In this document: positions 1 to 5,272 of the stretch, in pieces
How the letters are laid out: the number at the start of each line of letters is the position of its first letter
Numbering within the stretch: the stretch's first letter is position 1
Source of the DNA: a virus
Virus record (IMG/VR): IMGVR_UViG_3300032242_002760
Coordinates: 1 to 20,331 of that record
DNA: 20,331 bases
Reading direction: 5' to 3' (one strand)
Notes under the pieces: model-generated
Seen by the model: only the letters and a program-made list of their open reading frames with translations
Told to the model about the DNA's origin: nothing
Databases searched by the model: none
Position numbers and translations under genes: made by a program

Positions 1-1
1 T

Positions 2-652
2 CCGGCAAAAAAGCAACGTGTGAATATACAGGCACGCAATGCTAATCAGAAACTTTATCTCACAAAATTATACGAGGAAGCCACCAGCATAGTGCTTGCT
101 ATTGGCCCTGCTGGCACGGGTAAGACCATGTTGGCTGTGCAGTTTGGAGTTAAATTGTTTCAGGAAGGCAAAGTTGACAAGATCGTTGTGACAAGACCGG
201 CCGTCTCCGTGGACGAGGATTTAGGATTTTTGCCAGGCACGCTAAATGAAAAAATGGCGCCCTGGACACGACCTATATTTGACGTACTGGGAGAATATTA
301 TCAAACCAAAGAAATAGCCAAGATGCTAGAGGAAGGTGTAATTGAAATAAGCCCATTGGCCTATATGCGCGGCCGCACATTTAAAAATGCATATATAGTT
401 GCAGACGAAATGCAAAATGCCACAGTGAACCAAATGAAAATGTTACTGACTCGTTTAGGCGAAGGCAGTAAGATGGTTGTTACCGGAGATCTAGCACAGG
501 CAGACCGAGTGAGCGATAATGGTCTGATTGATTTTTGCAATCTACTCGAAAAGAAACAATACCTGGAACATATCGATATTATCCGATTTGAATCCAAAGA
601 CATCGAACGCCATAACGCTGTGAAGGAGGTGTTAGCAGTGTATGGAGAATAA
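2..652 (+). CDS. phoH: PhoH-like P-loop ATPase, 5' truncated by the window edge
   Basis: PhoH-family ATPase, a cytoplasmic NTPase found in many marine phages; its role in infection is unresolved. The reading frame is open to the left edge: codons from base 2 (P-A-K-K-Q-R) run straight into the GTG at base 20, so that GTG is probably an internal valine and the true start lies outside the window. Counting from it, Walker A is GPAGTGKT (residues 29-36), Walker B is VADEMQN (about 127-133), and VTGDLAQ (154-160) matches the PhoH sensor region. The C-terminus has the family's F-x-x-x-D-I-x-R-H pattern. The visible 210 residues cover nearly the whole ATPase domain. It is the only plus-strand gene and converges on the DUF2061 gene. 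The name phoH does not prove phosphate regulation, and no Pho box can be assessed here. Confidence 0.93.
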   Translation, partial: PAKKQRVNIQARNANQKLYLTKLYEEATSIVLAIGPAGTGKTMLAVQFGVKLFQEGKVDKIVVTRPAVSVDEDLGFLPGTLNEKMAPWTRPIFDVLGEYYQTKEIAKMLEEGVIEISPLAYMRGRTFKNAYIVADEMQNATVNQMKMLLTRLGEGSKMVVTGDLAQADRVSDNGLIDFCNLLEKKQYLEHIDIIRFESKDIERHNAVKEVLAVYGE

Positions 653-670
653 AGTAGTAGTTCTACTTTA
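650..670 (+). other. Hairpin starting at the phoH stop codon
   Basis: TAAAGTAG (650-657) is perfectly complementary to CTACTTTA (663-670), giving an 8-bp stem with a 5-nt loop. The stem starts on the phoH stop codon. No T-run follows directly, so alone it is not a classical terminator. It lies 10 nt before a strong terminator and may protect the mRNA 3' end or assist termination. Confidence 0.5.
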
Positions 671-680
671 GATTGTCATT

Positions 681-706
681 AAAAAGGGCCTTCAGGGGCC
701 CTTTTT
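681..706. terminator. Bidirectional rho-independent terminator between convergent genes
   Basis: AAAAAGGGCC (681-690) pairs perfectly with GGCCCTTTTT (697-706) around a 6-nt loop. The plus strand continues with T at 707, and the minus strand ends in a T5 tract. It can therefore stop phoH transcription rightward and the long minus-strand transcript leftward. It overlaps the last codons of the DUF2061 gene (stop at 694-692), which supports the convergent layout. Confidence 0.85.
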
Positions 707-877
707 TACTTTGTTCCAAACCAGTTCGTGTATATAATACAAAATGGTATTAATTATCATTTGTGCTACAGCAATGCTGGTAGCAAGAAACGCCTGCCCA
801 GTAATTATATAACTGATCAAAAACGTCGAACCGGAACCAATGATTCTCCAGCTTAATGTTTTTAATAATATAGTCAT
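692..877 (-). CDS. DUF2061-like small membrane protein (61 aa)
   Basis: Small integral membrane protein resembling the DUF2061 family, whose function is unknown. The sequence opens with a K-T-L-S-W-R-I-I-G motif, followed by two hydrophobic segments (about residues 12-28 and 33-50) and an L-Y-Y-I-H-E-L-V-W-N end, the usual DUF2061 pattern. The frame is open further upstream to 976, but that extension is Arg/Cys-rich and lies inside the upstream gene. The ATG at 877-875 is preferred because it overlaps the upstream stop as ATGA, a classic coupling junction, and gives a normal length for the family. Its 3' end lies in the bidirectional terminator, making it the last gene of the minus-strand run. 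Coupling to a sulfotransferase/APS kinase fusion suggests a link to sulfate or sulfated-product handling at the membrane, but that is inference. Confidence 0.8.
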   Translation of the reverse strand: MTILLKTLSWRIIGSGSTFLISYIITGQAFLATSIAVAQMIINTILYYIHELVWNKVKKGP

Positions 878-2244
878 TCCAATCCTAATTCTTTGCGAAT
901 CTTTGTGGCACTGATGTCTGTAACAGTGTCGTCGAACGTTTCTTCTCCTGCGGTATAACCCACACCCCGTCCCCACCCAATATGAACGATATTGGGTACC
1001 ACTTGTATCTCATATTGTCCTTGATATAGGGGATCTAGATCACGGCGAATAAAGCTCTTGACTTTTTCTACTTCAAATGGGTTGCTGCCTTGCCATCCTT
1101 GTACATCACGTATCTGAATAACAACCTGCCCTGTTTTCTGTAGCAGTCGTTCAAACAGCGCACGATGCCCGTCATGCCAAGGTTGCCAGCGACCCAGCAT
1201 CTGTACAGTTTCTTTCTTCCAATCAAACTTGGGTCTACGTTTGTTGGCAACAATTCTATCCGCTATGTAATCCGCCCACTTATCGGCATCTTGTTCTGTG
1301 ATACGAAAATCATAACGATTGGGTTCTTCAAACATGGCATTGGTGTCTGCGTACCTACCTTCGCGTATGGTATCTACCCAGATGATCCAATCTGCTTTAT
1401 AAATGTAACGCATTTCATCTAGAGGTGCAACAAAATCAGCAATGGCAAATTGAGTAGTACTGGAATCTGATAATTCTCGCATACGTTTACTTTGACGTAT
1501 ACGGCCTGCGTGACTGAAATCCCAGTCATTGAATTTGGCACGAACTTCGTCGGCATTCAAATGTGTGGCATTCATACGTTTTGCCAAAGCAGTGGCCAAG
1601 GTAGTTTTGCCAGCACCCGGCAAACCCATGACAAGTATCCGTTCGGCAATCAACCGGTTGGTAACGGCCGCAATGACATTGTCATAGTTTGTGGGATAAG
1701 GAGTTTTAACAACTACGGACTGCTCGGTAATTAAATCTTTTATTTGTTCGTAAGAGTAGTTCAAATTGCCAGGAGGAAAGCTGTTAAGCAGTAGATTGTC
1801 AAATTTGATCAATTTGATACAGTCGTTGATGACTGGAACGTCAATTTCCATATCAGCAGTGCTGTCGTAATCCAGCTGATCTTGTGGCACATAATGCCAC
1901 TTGTTTCTGTTGATTGCAACATAACGACTGGCAATTTGTTTTATTAGGTCTTGTCTTTTCAGCTTGATAGTAAAAAAAGTGCCATCGAATATTTTTTCCT
2001 GAAAGTCCTTGGGAAATTGTTTTACACTACTGGACATAATTTTCAGTATGTAAGAATCATTGTGTTTTGCGTTCTCTAAAAAAAGAGCCATCTCTTTGGG
2101 ATCAAAATTAGGTTCATTCCAAAAATCAATATTGGGGTGTAATTTGGATAGAAAATATCCCAGTGCTCCGCTACCACATCGAGCGGCGGACAAAATCACA
2201 ATTGGAAATTTTTTTATTGTGTATAGTTCGTGCAGTTCGGACAT
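874..2244 (-). CDS. Sulfotransferase / APS kinase-like / nucleotidyltransferase three-domain fusion
   Basis: Three catalytic-looking domains in 456 residues. Residues 1 to about 195 look like a sulfotransferase: SAARCGSGALGYFL (19-32) fits the 5'-phosphosulfate loop and KLKRQDLIKQIASRYVA (94-110) fits the 3'-phosphate-binding motif. Residues about 200-332 look like APS kinase: P-loop GLPGAGKTT (207-215), LNADEVR (229-235) in place of LDGDNVR, DFS followed by RIR (about 242-250), and FVAP in place of FISP. Residues about 345-456 are an HxGH nucleotidyltransferase: GRWQPWHDGH (351-360), SNPF, and ISATKIR (444-450), closer to NMN adenylyltransferase than to classical ATP sulfurylase. A reasonable inference is that it makes PAPS from APS and transfers sulfate to an unknown acceptor. 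The substrate of the C-terminal domain is open. Its ATG overlaps the gp44 stop (TAATG), and its stop overlaps the DUF2061 start (ATGA). Confidence 0.85.
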   Translation of the reverse strand: MSELHELYTIKKFPIVILSAARCGSGALGYFLSKLHPNIDFWNEPNFDPKEMALFLENAKHNDSYILKIMSSSVKQFPKDFQEKIFDGTFFTIKLKRQDLIKQIASRYVAINRNKWHYVPQDQLDYDSTADMEIDVPVINDCIKLIKFDNLLLNSFPPGNLNYSYEQIKDLITEQSVVVKTPYPTNYDNVIAAVTNRLIAERILVMGLPGAGKTTLATALAKRMNATHLNADEVRAKFNDWDFSHAGRIRQSKRMRELSDSSTTQFAIADFVAPLDEMRYIYKADWIIWVDTIREGRYADTNAMFEEPNRYDFRITEQDADKWADYIADRIVANKRRPKFDWKKETVQMLGRWQPWHDGHRALFERLLQKTGQVVIQIRDVQGWQGSNPFEVEKVKSFIRRDLDPLYQGQYEIQVVPNIVHIGWGRGVGYTAGEETFDDTVTDISATKIRKELGLE

Positions 2245-3149
2245 TATAAGTAACTTAATCTAATCAGTGTTGCCGCTAGGTTAATCTCTGGATCAATAAT
2301 GATACCATGATCAACTGCGCCTTGTTTGATAATAAGGATGGCCTTGTCTGGATCTTTGAACAAGCTGGCATTGTCATACAACCAGCGGAAGATATCATCC
2401 ATTTCTTCTGGACGAGCACGACCACATACCAGTTTACGTGCTTCTTGTATTTTGCCAGCTTTGAACAGCTCCACCATTTCAAGTCTGTAGTCGCTAACAC
2501 CGCTGTCCTCATCTTTGGGATTGATCAGTTTGGCATCTACACTGTTTTGTTGCACTAGGTTAATACACTTGCGCAAGTCTGGAAACACACTTTTTACATA
2601 AGTGTCCAGAGTATCCAAGTCAAACTCAATGTTTTCTTCCACTAAAATTGTGGCCACACGGGCAGTAAACTCCGTTTGATCAATGCTGGCAAAATGCATC
2701 TGTTGCAGTCTACTGTGCAATGGTGGCAAAATTCTGTTGGGGCTGTTGCAAGTTAGAATGAATCTAGCATAGTTAGAGTATTCTTCAATGATGCCTTTCA
2801 GCGAATCCTGTGCTTGTTGACTCAGGCGATCTGCTTCGTCCAGCAACACCACTTTGAATGGCCCAAACGGAATCATGCTCACAAACGGCACAATCTTTTC
2901 ACGAATAAAATCAATACCAGTTTCACGACTTGCGTTGACTTCTAACACATCAAAATCTGGAATGCCAATTTCAGCCAGCAATACTTTTGCCAGTGTGGTT
3001 TTACCAATGCCCGGACTACCGCTCAATAGCAAGTGCGGAATACTTTCTTCTTTGATCCAAGTGGTAATTTGTTTCTTTTGATTGTTGTCTCTGAATACAT
3101 AACCATCTAATGTAGCCGGTCTGTATTTTTCTACCCACAGTTCTTTCAT
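2244..3149 (-). CDS. 44: Sliding clamp loader large subunit (T4 gp44-like)
   Basis: AAA+ ATPase of the clamp-loader family, which opens the sliding clamp and places it on primer-template DNA. At 301 residues it is close to T4 gp44 (319). Visible motifs: N-terminal W-x-E-K-Y-R-P, Walker A GSPGIGKTT (44-52), Walker B VVLLDEAD (100-107), sensor 1 in LTCNSPN (Asn135), and the S-R pair of the SRC-type motif (146-147). In T4 the next gene would be the small subunit gp62, but here the sulfotransferase fusion follows with a TAATG overlap and no gp62-like gene is in the window. The start is supported by TGAGG at 3160-3156, 6 nt upstream. A sigma70-like promoter lies just upstream (3202-3174), consistent with early expression. 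Confidence 0.95.
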   Translation of the reverse strand: MKELWVEKYRPATLDGYVFRDNNQKKQITTWIKEESIPHLLLSGSPGIGKTTLAKVLLAEIGIPDFDVLEVNASRETGIDFIREKIVPFVSMIPFGPFKVVLLDEADRLSQQAQDSLKGIIEEYSNYARFILTCNSPNRILPPLHSRLQQMHFASIDQTEFTARVATILVEENIEFDLDTLDTYVKSVFPDLRKCINLVQQNSVDAKLINPKDEDSGVSDYRLEMVELFKAGKIQEARKLVCGRARPEEMDDIFRWLYDNASLFKDPDKAILIIKQGAVDHGIIIDPEINLAATLIRLSYL

Positions 3150-3173
3150 AATGTGCCTCAGTGTTGTTTTCTT

Positions 3174-3202
3174 ATTGTACAGGTGAAAACAGGCCTTGTC
3201 TA
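3174..3202 (-). promoter_or_regulatory. Sigma70-type promoter for the gp44 unit
   Basis: On the minus strand, TAGACA (3202-3197) and TACAAT (3179-3174) are separated by exactly 17 nt. Each hexamer matches the sigma70 consensus at 5 of 6 bases. Transcription would start near 3167, leaving a short leader with TGAGG (3160-3156) before the gp44 ATG at 3149. The -35 box falls in the loop of the overlapping hairpin. Confidence 0.6.
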
Positions 3203-3212
3203 GAGGCCTGTT
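3186..3212 (-). terminator. Terminator-like hairpin after groES
   Basis: AACAGGCCT (3212-3204) pairs perfectly with AGGCCTGTT (3196-3188), giving a 9-bp stem with a 7-nt loop on the minus strand, then only two further Ts before CACC. It sits about 18 nt past the groES stop. The short U-tract suggests a leaky terminator or an RNA-stabilising hairpin rather than a strict stop. Confidence 0.5.
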
Positions 3213-3229
3213 GCTCGATCAAGATAAAT

Positions 3230-3634
3230 TTAATGCTCGAAACTTGGGCGAGCAAAAGTGCTAGGATCCACAGTTGCATGTGTCACTGTGCTGTGAGCAC
3301 CGTAGATGGTTTCATTGGGCTTTTCATCAGCAACTGCCAAAATACCTTTTGGATCAGCACGACGGATAATGATATCATTGCCATCATCGTCTAACACTGT
3401 AAATCCACGACTCCACCGACCGTGTTCTAACAAAATCCACTCACCAGCTTTTACATCTTCTTGCATGGGGCCAACTGAATGAACCCGCCCCCAACGACTT
3501 TTAACACCTTCGCTTTTGCCGTCGTCACTTAGCAACACAAGACCTCCCTTGGTCACTTGCTCTCCAAAATCCATGTCTACGATAACAATATTATCGCGAA
3601 TTGGCTTGAGTTTACTTAATGCTACTTTGCTCAT
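3230..3634 (-). CDS. Phage co-chaperonin, GroES / T4 gp31-like
   Basis: GroES-type co-chaperonin (134 aa), expected to cap the host GroEL ring and help fold phage capsid protein, as gp31 does for gp23 in T4. GroES features in order: L-K-P-I-R-D-N-I-V-I-V (9-19) in place of KPLHDRVIV, a mobile-loop region ending at K-G-G-L-V-L (29-34), W-G-R-V-H-S-V-G (48-55) in place of GEVLAVG, V-K-A-G-E-W-I-L (61-68) in place of VKVGDIVIF, and a terminal D-P-K-G-I-L-A-V (94-101). About 30 residues follow the core, an extension absent from bacterial GroES. Its ATG overlaps the stop of the 84-residue gene (ATGA at 3634-3631). A terminator-like hairpin and the gp44 promoter follow it. Confidence 0.9.
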   Translation of the reverse strand: MSKVALSKLKPIRDNIVIVDMDFGEQVTKGGLVLLSDDGKSEGVKSRWGRVHSVGPMQEDVKAGEWILLEHGRWSRGFTVLDDDGNDIIIRRADPKGILAVADEKPNETIYGAHSTVTHATVDPSTFARPSFEH

Positions 3635-3885
3635 TCTTTTCCTTCCGGATCCATTGAGCTGATGTCTTTTCTGCTAAACTGTTCTGGTACATTGGCAATG
3701 ACTGGAGCAGTTTCAACTTGACGTGCAAGAATTTGTCCACCTGGGCCTAGCTTGTCTCCACGAGCATTTACGCCCATGTTGCCCACGGCCGGTGTAAGTT
3801 CGTTTTGAAGTGCTAGTTTGCCCATATCTACTTCTTTGCCTCGGGCACTGCGGTAAACCGCTCTTTGTTGTTCTTTCTGAGCCAT
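3631..3885 (-). CDS. Small hypothetical phage protein (84 aa) preceding groES
   Basis: I do not recognise a function. The 84 residues are charged and soluble, with no signal peptide or membrane segment. A central stretch reads N-E-L-T-P-A-V-G-N-M-G-V-N-A-R-G-D, followed by L-G-P-G-G-Q-I; this Gly/Asn/Arg-rich pattern resembles small conserved hypotheticals of marine T4-like phages, from memory only. The start is well supported by the best ribosome-binding site in the left region, AAGGAGAG at 3897-3890, 4 nt before the ATG. The stop overlaps the groES start (ATGA), so the two are probably translated together, suggesting a role in virion assembly or folding. The disordered-looking composition would also fit an adaptor or virion accessory protein. 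Confidence 0.75.
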   Translation of the reverse strand: MAQKEQQRAVYRSARGKEVDMGKLALQNELTPAVGNMGVNARGDKLGPGGQILARQVETAPVIANVPEQFSRKDISSMDPEGKE

Positions 3886-3889
3886 ATAA

Positions 3890-3897
3890 CTCTCCTT
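3890..3897 (-). promoter_or_regulatory. Strong Shine-Dalgarno site for the 84-aa gene
   Basis: The minus strand reads AAGGAGAG, 4 nt before the ATG at 3885. It is an unusually strong site compared with the overlapping-gene junctions around it, and it fixes the start of the 84-residue gene. Through the ATGA overlap it probably also drives groES translation. Confidence 0.75.
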
Positions 3898-3910
3898 ATT
3901 ATACTATTAC

Positions 3911-4420
3911 TTATCTCAGGAATTCCTGCCAGTCTAAATTATATTTGACCGAATCTATCTGATGTACACCCAGTAAAAACAGTACAAAACTGGCAACACT
4001 TGAACCCCTGCCTACCCCCCATACAATGCCATTTTCTTGGCAGGTATCTACAAAATGCTTGGTCCATTGTAGCAAAGGAATCATACCTCTTTCGTTGTAT
4101 GCATCCATTTCGTCTAACACACGTTGTTTTTGTTGTGCAGTGGTACATTTTGCCAAACACCACTCTTCCACATCAAAATCTTTGTATTCTGGTGGCATGA
4201 ACCAATCACTTTGCAATGCTTGATCAAAATCTTCAATGCTAATACTGTCTAATTGTTCGTTGAATTTTTGGAATGTAAATCCAGCAACATGCTCCAACTG
4301 CTCAATATCTTCAGTATAGTCTACAGTGAGATCTTTGAGGTTGGTAAGTTTTCCTTGGTATAGGAATTTGAATATATCTTGACTATTAAAAATAGGATTA
4401 CCGAATTTATCTAGGCGCAT
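3911..4420 (-). CDS. DNA polymerase III alpha-like protein lacking the catalytic aspartates
   Basis: A 169-residue protein. Its last 70 or so residues match the segment of bacterial replicase alpha subunits (DnaE/PolC) just before and at the start of the palm: helix V-L-D-E-M-D-A-Y-N-E-R-G-M, then W-G-V-G-R-G-S-S-V-A-S (134-144), then L-G-V-H-Q-I-D-S and Q-E-F-L-R at the end. In DnaE the next element is the P-D-x-D-x-D motif holding two catalytic aspartates, and this protein stops just before it, so it cannot polymerise DNA by itself. The N-terminal 90 residues show no PHP motif I can identify. I recall similar short proteins in marine T4-like phages, so it is probably a complete, retained gene rather than debris. 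A regulatory or replisome-binding role is speculation. The stop lies 25 nt before the next gene. Confidence 0.75.
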   Translation of the reverse strand: MRLDKFGNPIFNSQDIFKFLYQGKLTNLKDLTVDYTEDIEQLEHVAGFTFQKFNEQLDSISIEDFDQALQSDWFMPPEYKDFDVEEWCLAKCTTAQQKQRVLDEMDAYNERGMIPLLQWTKHFVDTCQENGIVWGVGRGSSVASFVLFLLGVHQIDSVKYNLDWQEFLR

Positions 4421-4430
4421 AGCCTACAGT

Positions 4431-4661
4431 TTAGTTTATTTTAACTAAATTGTCAATGCTTTTTTCACTTTTTTGCATCAATCTTTGCAATTGAAGCTGT
4501 CTGCGCTTGCCAATTTCTTCTTTGTAGTTTTCCAACAAACTGGAAATTTGCATTTGTACTTCAAAGTTTGAAGTCATAAAGTATTTTTTAGTGAGATCGG
4601 TAATTTTTTCTTCGATCTCACTGTCTTTTAAATTTTCAAAACTGCCTGCTAACGGGTGCAT
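4431..4661 (-). CDS. Small helical hypothetical protein (76 aa)
   Basis: Function unknown. The sequence begins M-H-P-L-A-G and is almost entirely helix-forming: L-K-D-S-E-I-E-E-K-I-T-D-L-T-K-K-Y, then a second charged helix with heptad-like leucines (L-L-E-N-Y-K-E-E-I), then Arg/Gln/Lys-rich L-Q-L-Q-R-L. A short coiled coil or a DNA- or protein-binding adaptor is plausible. It has no signal peptide or membrane segment. Its ATG shares a base with the stop of the upstream 203-residue fibre-type gene (TAATG at 4663-4659), so translation is probably coupled to that virion gene. The Pol III-like gene starts 10 nt after its stop. It may be a small assembly factor, but nothing in the sequence proves it. 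Confidence 0.7.
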   Translation of the reverse strand: MHPLAGSFENLKDSEIEEKITDLTKKYFMTSNFEVQMQISSLLENYKEEIGKRRQLQLQRLMQKSEKSIDNLVKIN

Positions 4662-5272
4662 TAATAGTATCCAACCTGTTTCATAAACACAGTGGCACCG
4701 GCATTAACAGTCCATGCTTCAATAATGGTGTATCCACCATTTGCATTCAATTGGCAAGTTGCCGGTAAAGATACTGATGTTTGTCCTGCACTGTTTTTCC
4801 AAGTTGATTCCAACTTGATCAATCCAGCATTGGATGTGCTGAATGTAACATTTCTAGTTTGTACTTGATCACCAGTCAACATCACACGAACAAGACTGAA
4901 TTGACCAGTAACTGGCCAGTTGTTAAATGTCAATGTACACGCACCGCTAGCAGTGAATTGCTGTACAGGACCGTTGTTGATATCAATAGTAGCACTAACA
5001 GCAATAGTTCCACCGTTGAAGAACACACCGTTAAATTGAACATATTTGCCGTTGTTCAAAGTAGCTCCCAGTAAATTATTTGTTGCTGGAGTAGTACTAG
5101 TGGCCAAATCAACAGTTAAAACTGTGTTGGTTTGTAATGCTGTGATTTCCGATTTGGCTGTGGCCAGCGCCGCACTGATGTTTGTGAAATTATCACGAAA
5201 CCCTTGACTGTTGTTGTCTTGGCCTGCTACTGGGTAAGTTGTGCTGATGCTTGCGAAATTTATATTGCTCAT
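4661..5272 (-). CDS. Small virion/fibre protein with the N-terminal GQDNNSQGFRDNF module
   Basis: Probable virion protein (203 aa). It opens with Y-P-V-A-G-Q-D-N-N-S-Q-G-F-R-D-N-F-T-N-I, a short N-terminal module used by marine T4-like phage fibre proteins, followed by a likely coiled coil (about residues 33-48, A-T-A-K-S-E-I-T-A-L-Q). The rest (about 50-203) is Thr/Asn/Val-rich beta sequence without obvious enzymatic motifs, ending M-K-Q-V-G-Y-Y. The coiled coil followed by beta sequence suggests a trimeric fibre or knob. Its start overlaps the stop of the peroxidase-virion gene (ATGA at 5272-5269). AGGA lies 8 nt before the ATG, and a T4-type late promoter candidate lies about 30 nt upstream, so it may be boosted independently of the giant gene before it. 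Confidence 0.75.
   Translation of the reverse strand: MSNINFASISTTYPVAGQDNNSQGFRDNFTNISAALATAKSEITALQTNTVLTVDLATSTTPATNNLLGATLNNGKYVQFNGVFFNGGTIAVSATIDINNGPVQQFTASGACTLTFNNWPVTGQFSLVRVMLTGDQVQTRNVTFSTSNAGLIKLESTWKNSAGQTSVSLPATCQLNANGGYTIIEAWTVNAGATVFMKQVGYY

Noticed and set aside
20-22. GTG as the start codon of phoH
   Set aside because: The frame is open to the window edge, and the upstream codons look like normal PhoH N-terminal sequence; the gene is truncated.
878-976. Longer 94-residue form of the DUF2061 protein
   Set aside because: The extra 33 residues are Arg/Cys-rich and lie in the upstream gene; the ATGA overlap at 877 and the family length support the 61-residue form.
3898-3903. 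TATAAT on the minus strand before the 84-residue gene
   Set aside because: No acceptable -35 box at 16 to 18 nt, and the predicted transcript start would fall within the ribosome-binding site.
3911-4420. Functional DNA polymerase
   Set aside because: It ends before the catalytic aspartates of the Pol III alpha palm, so polymerase activity cannot be supported.
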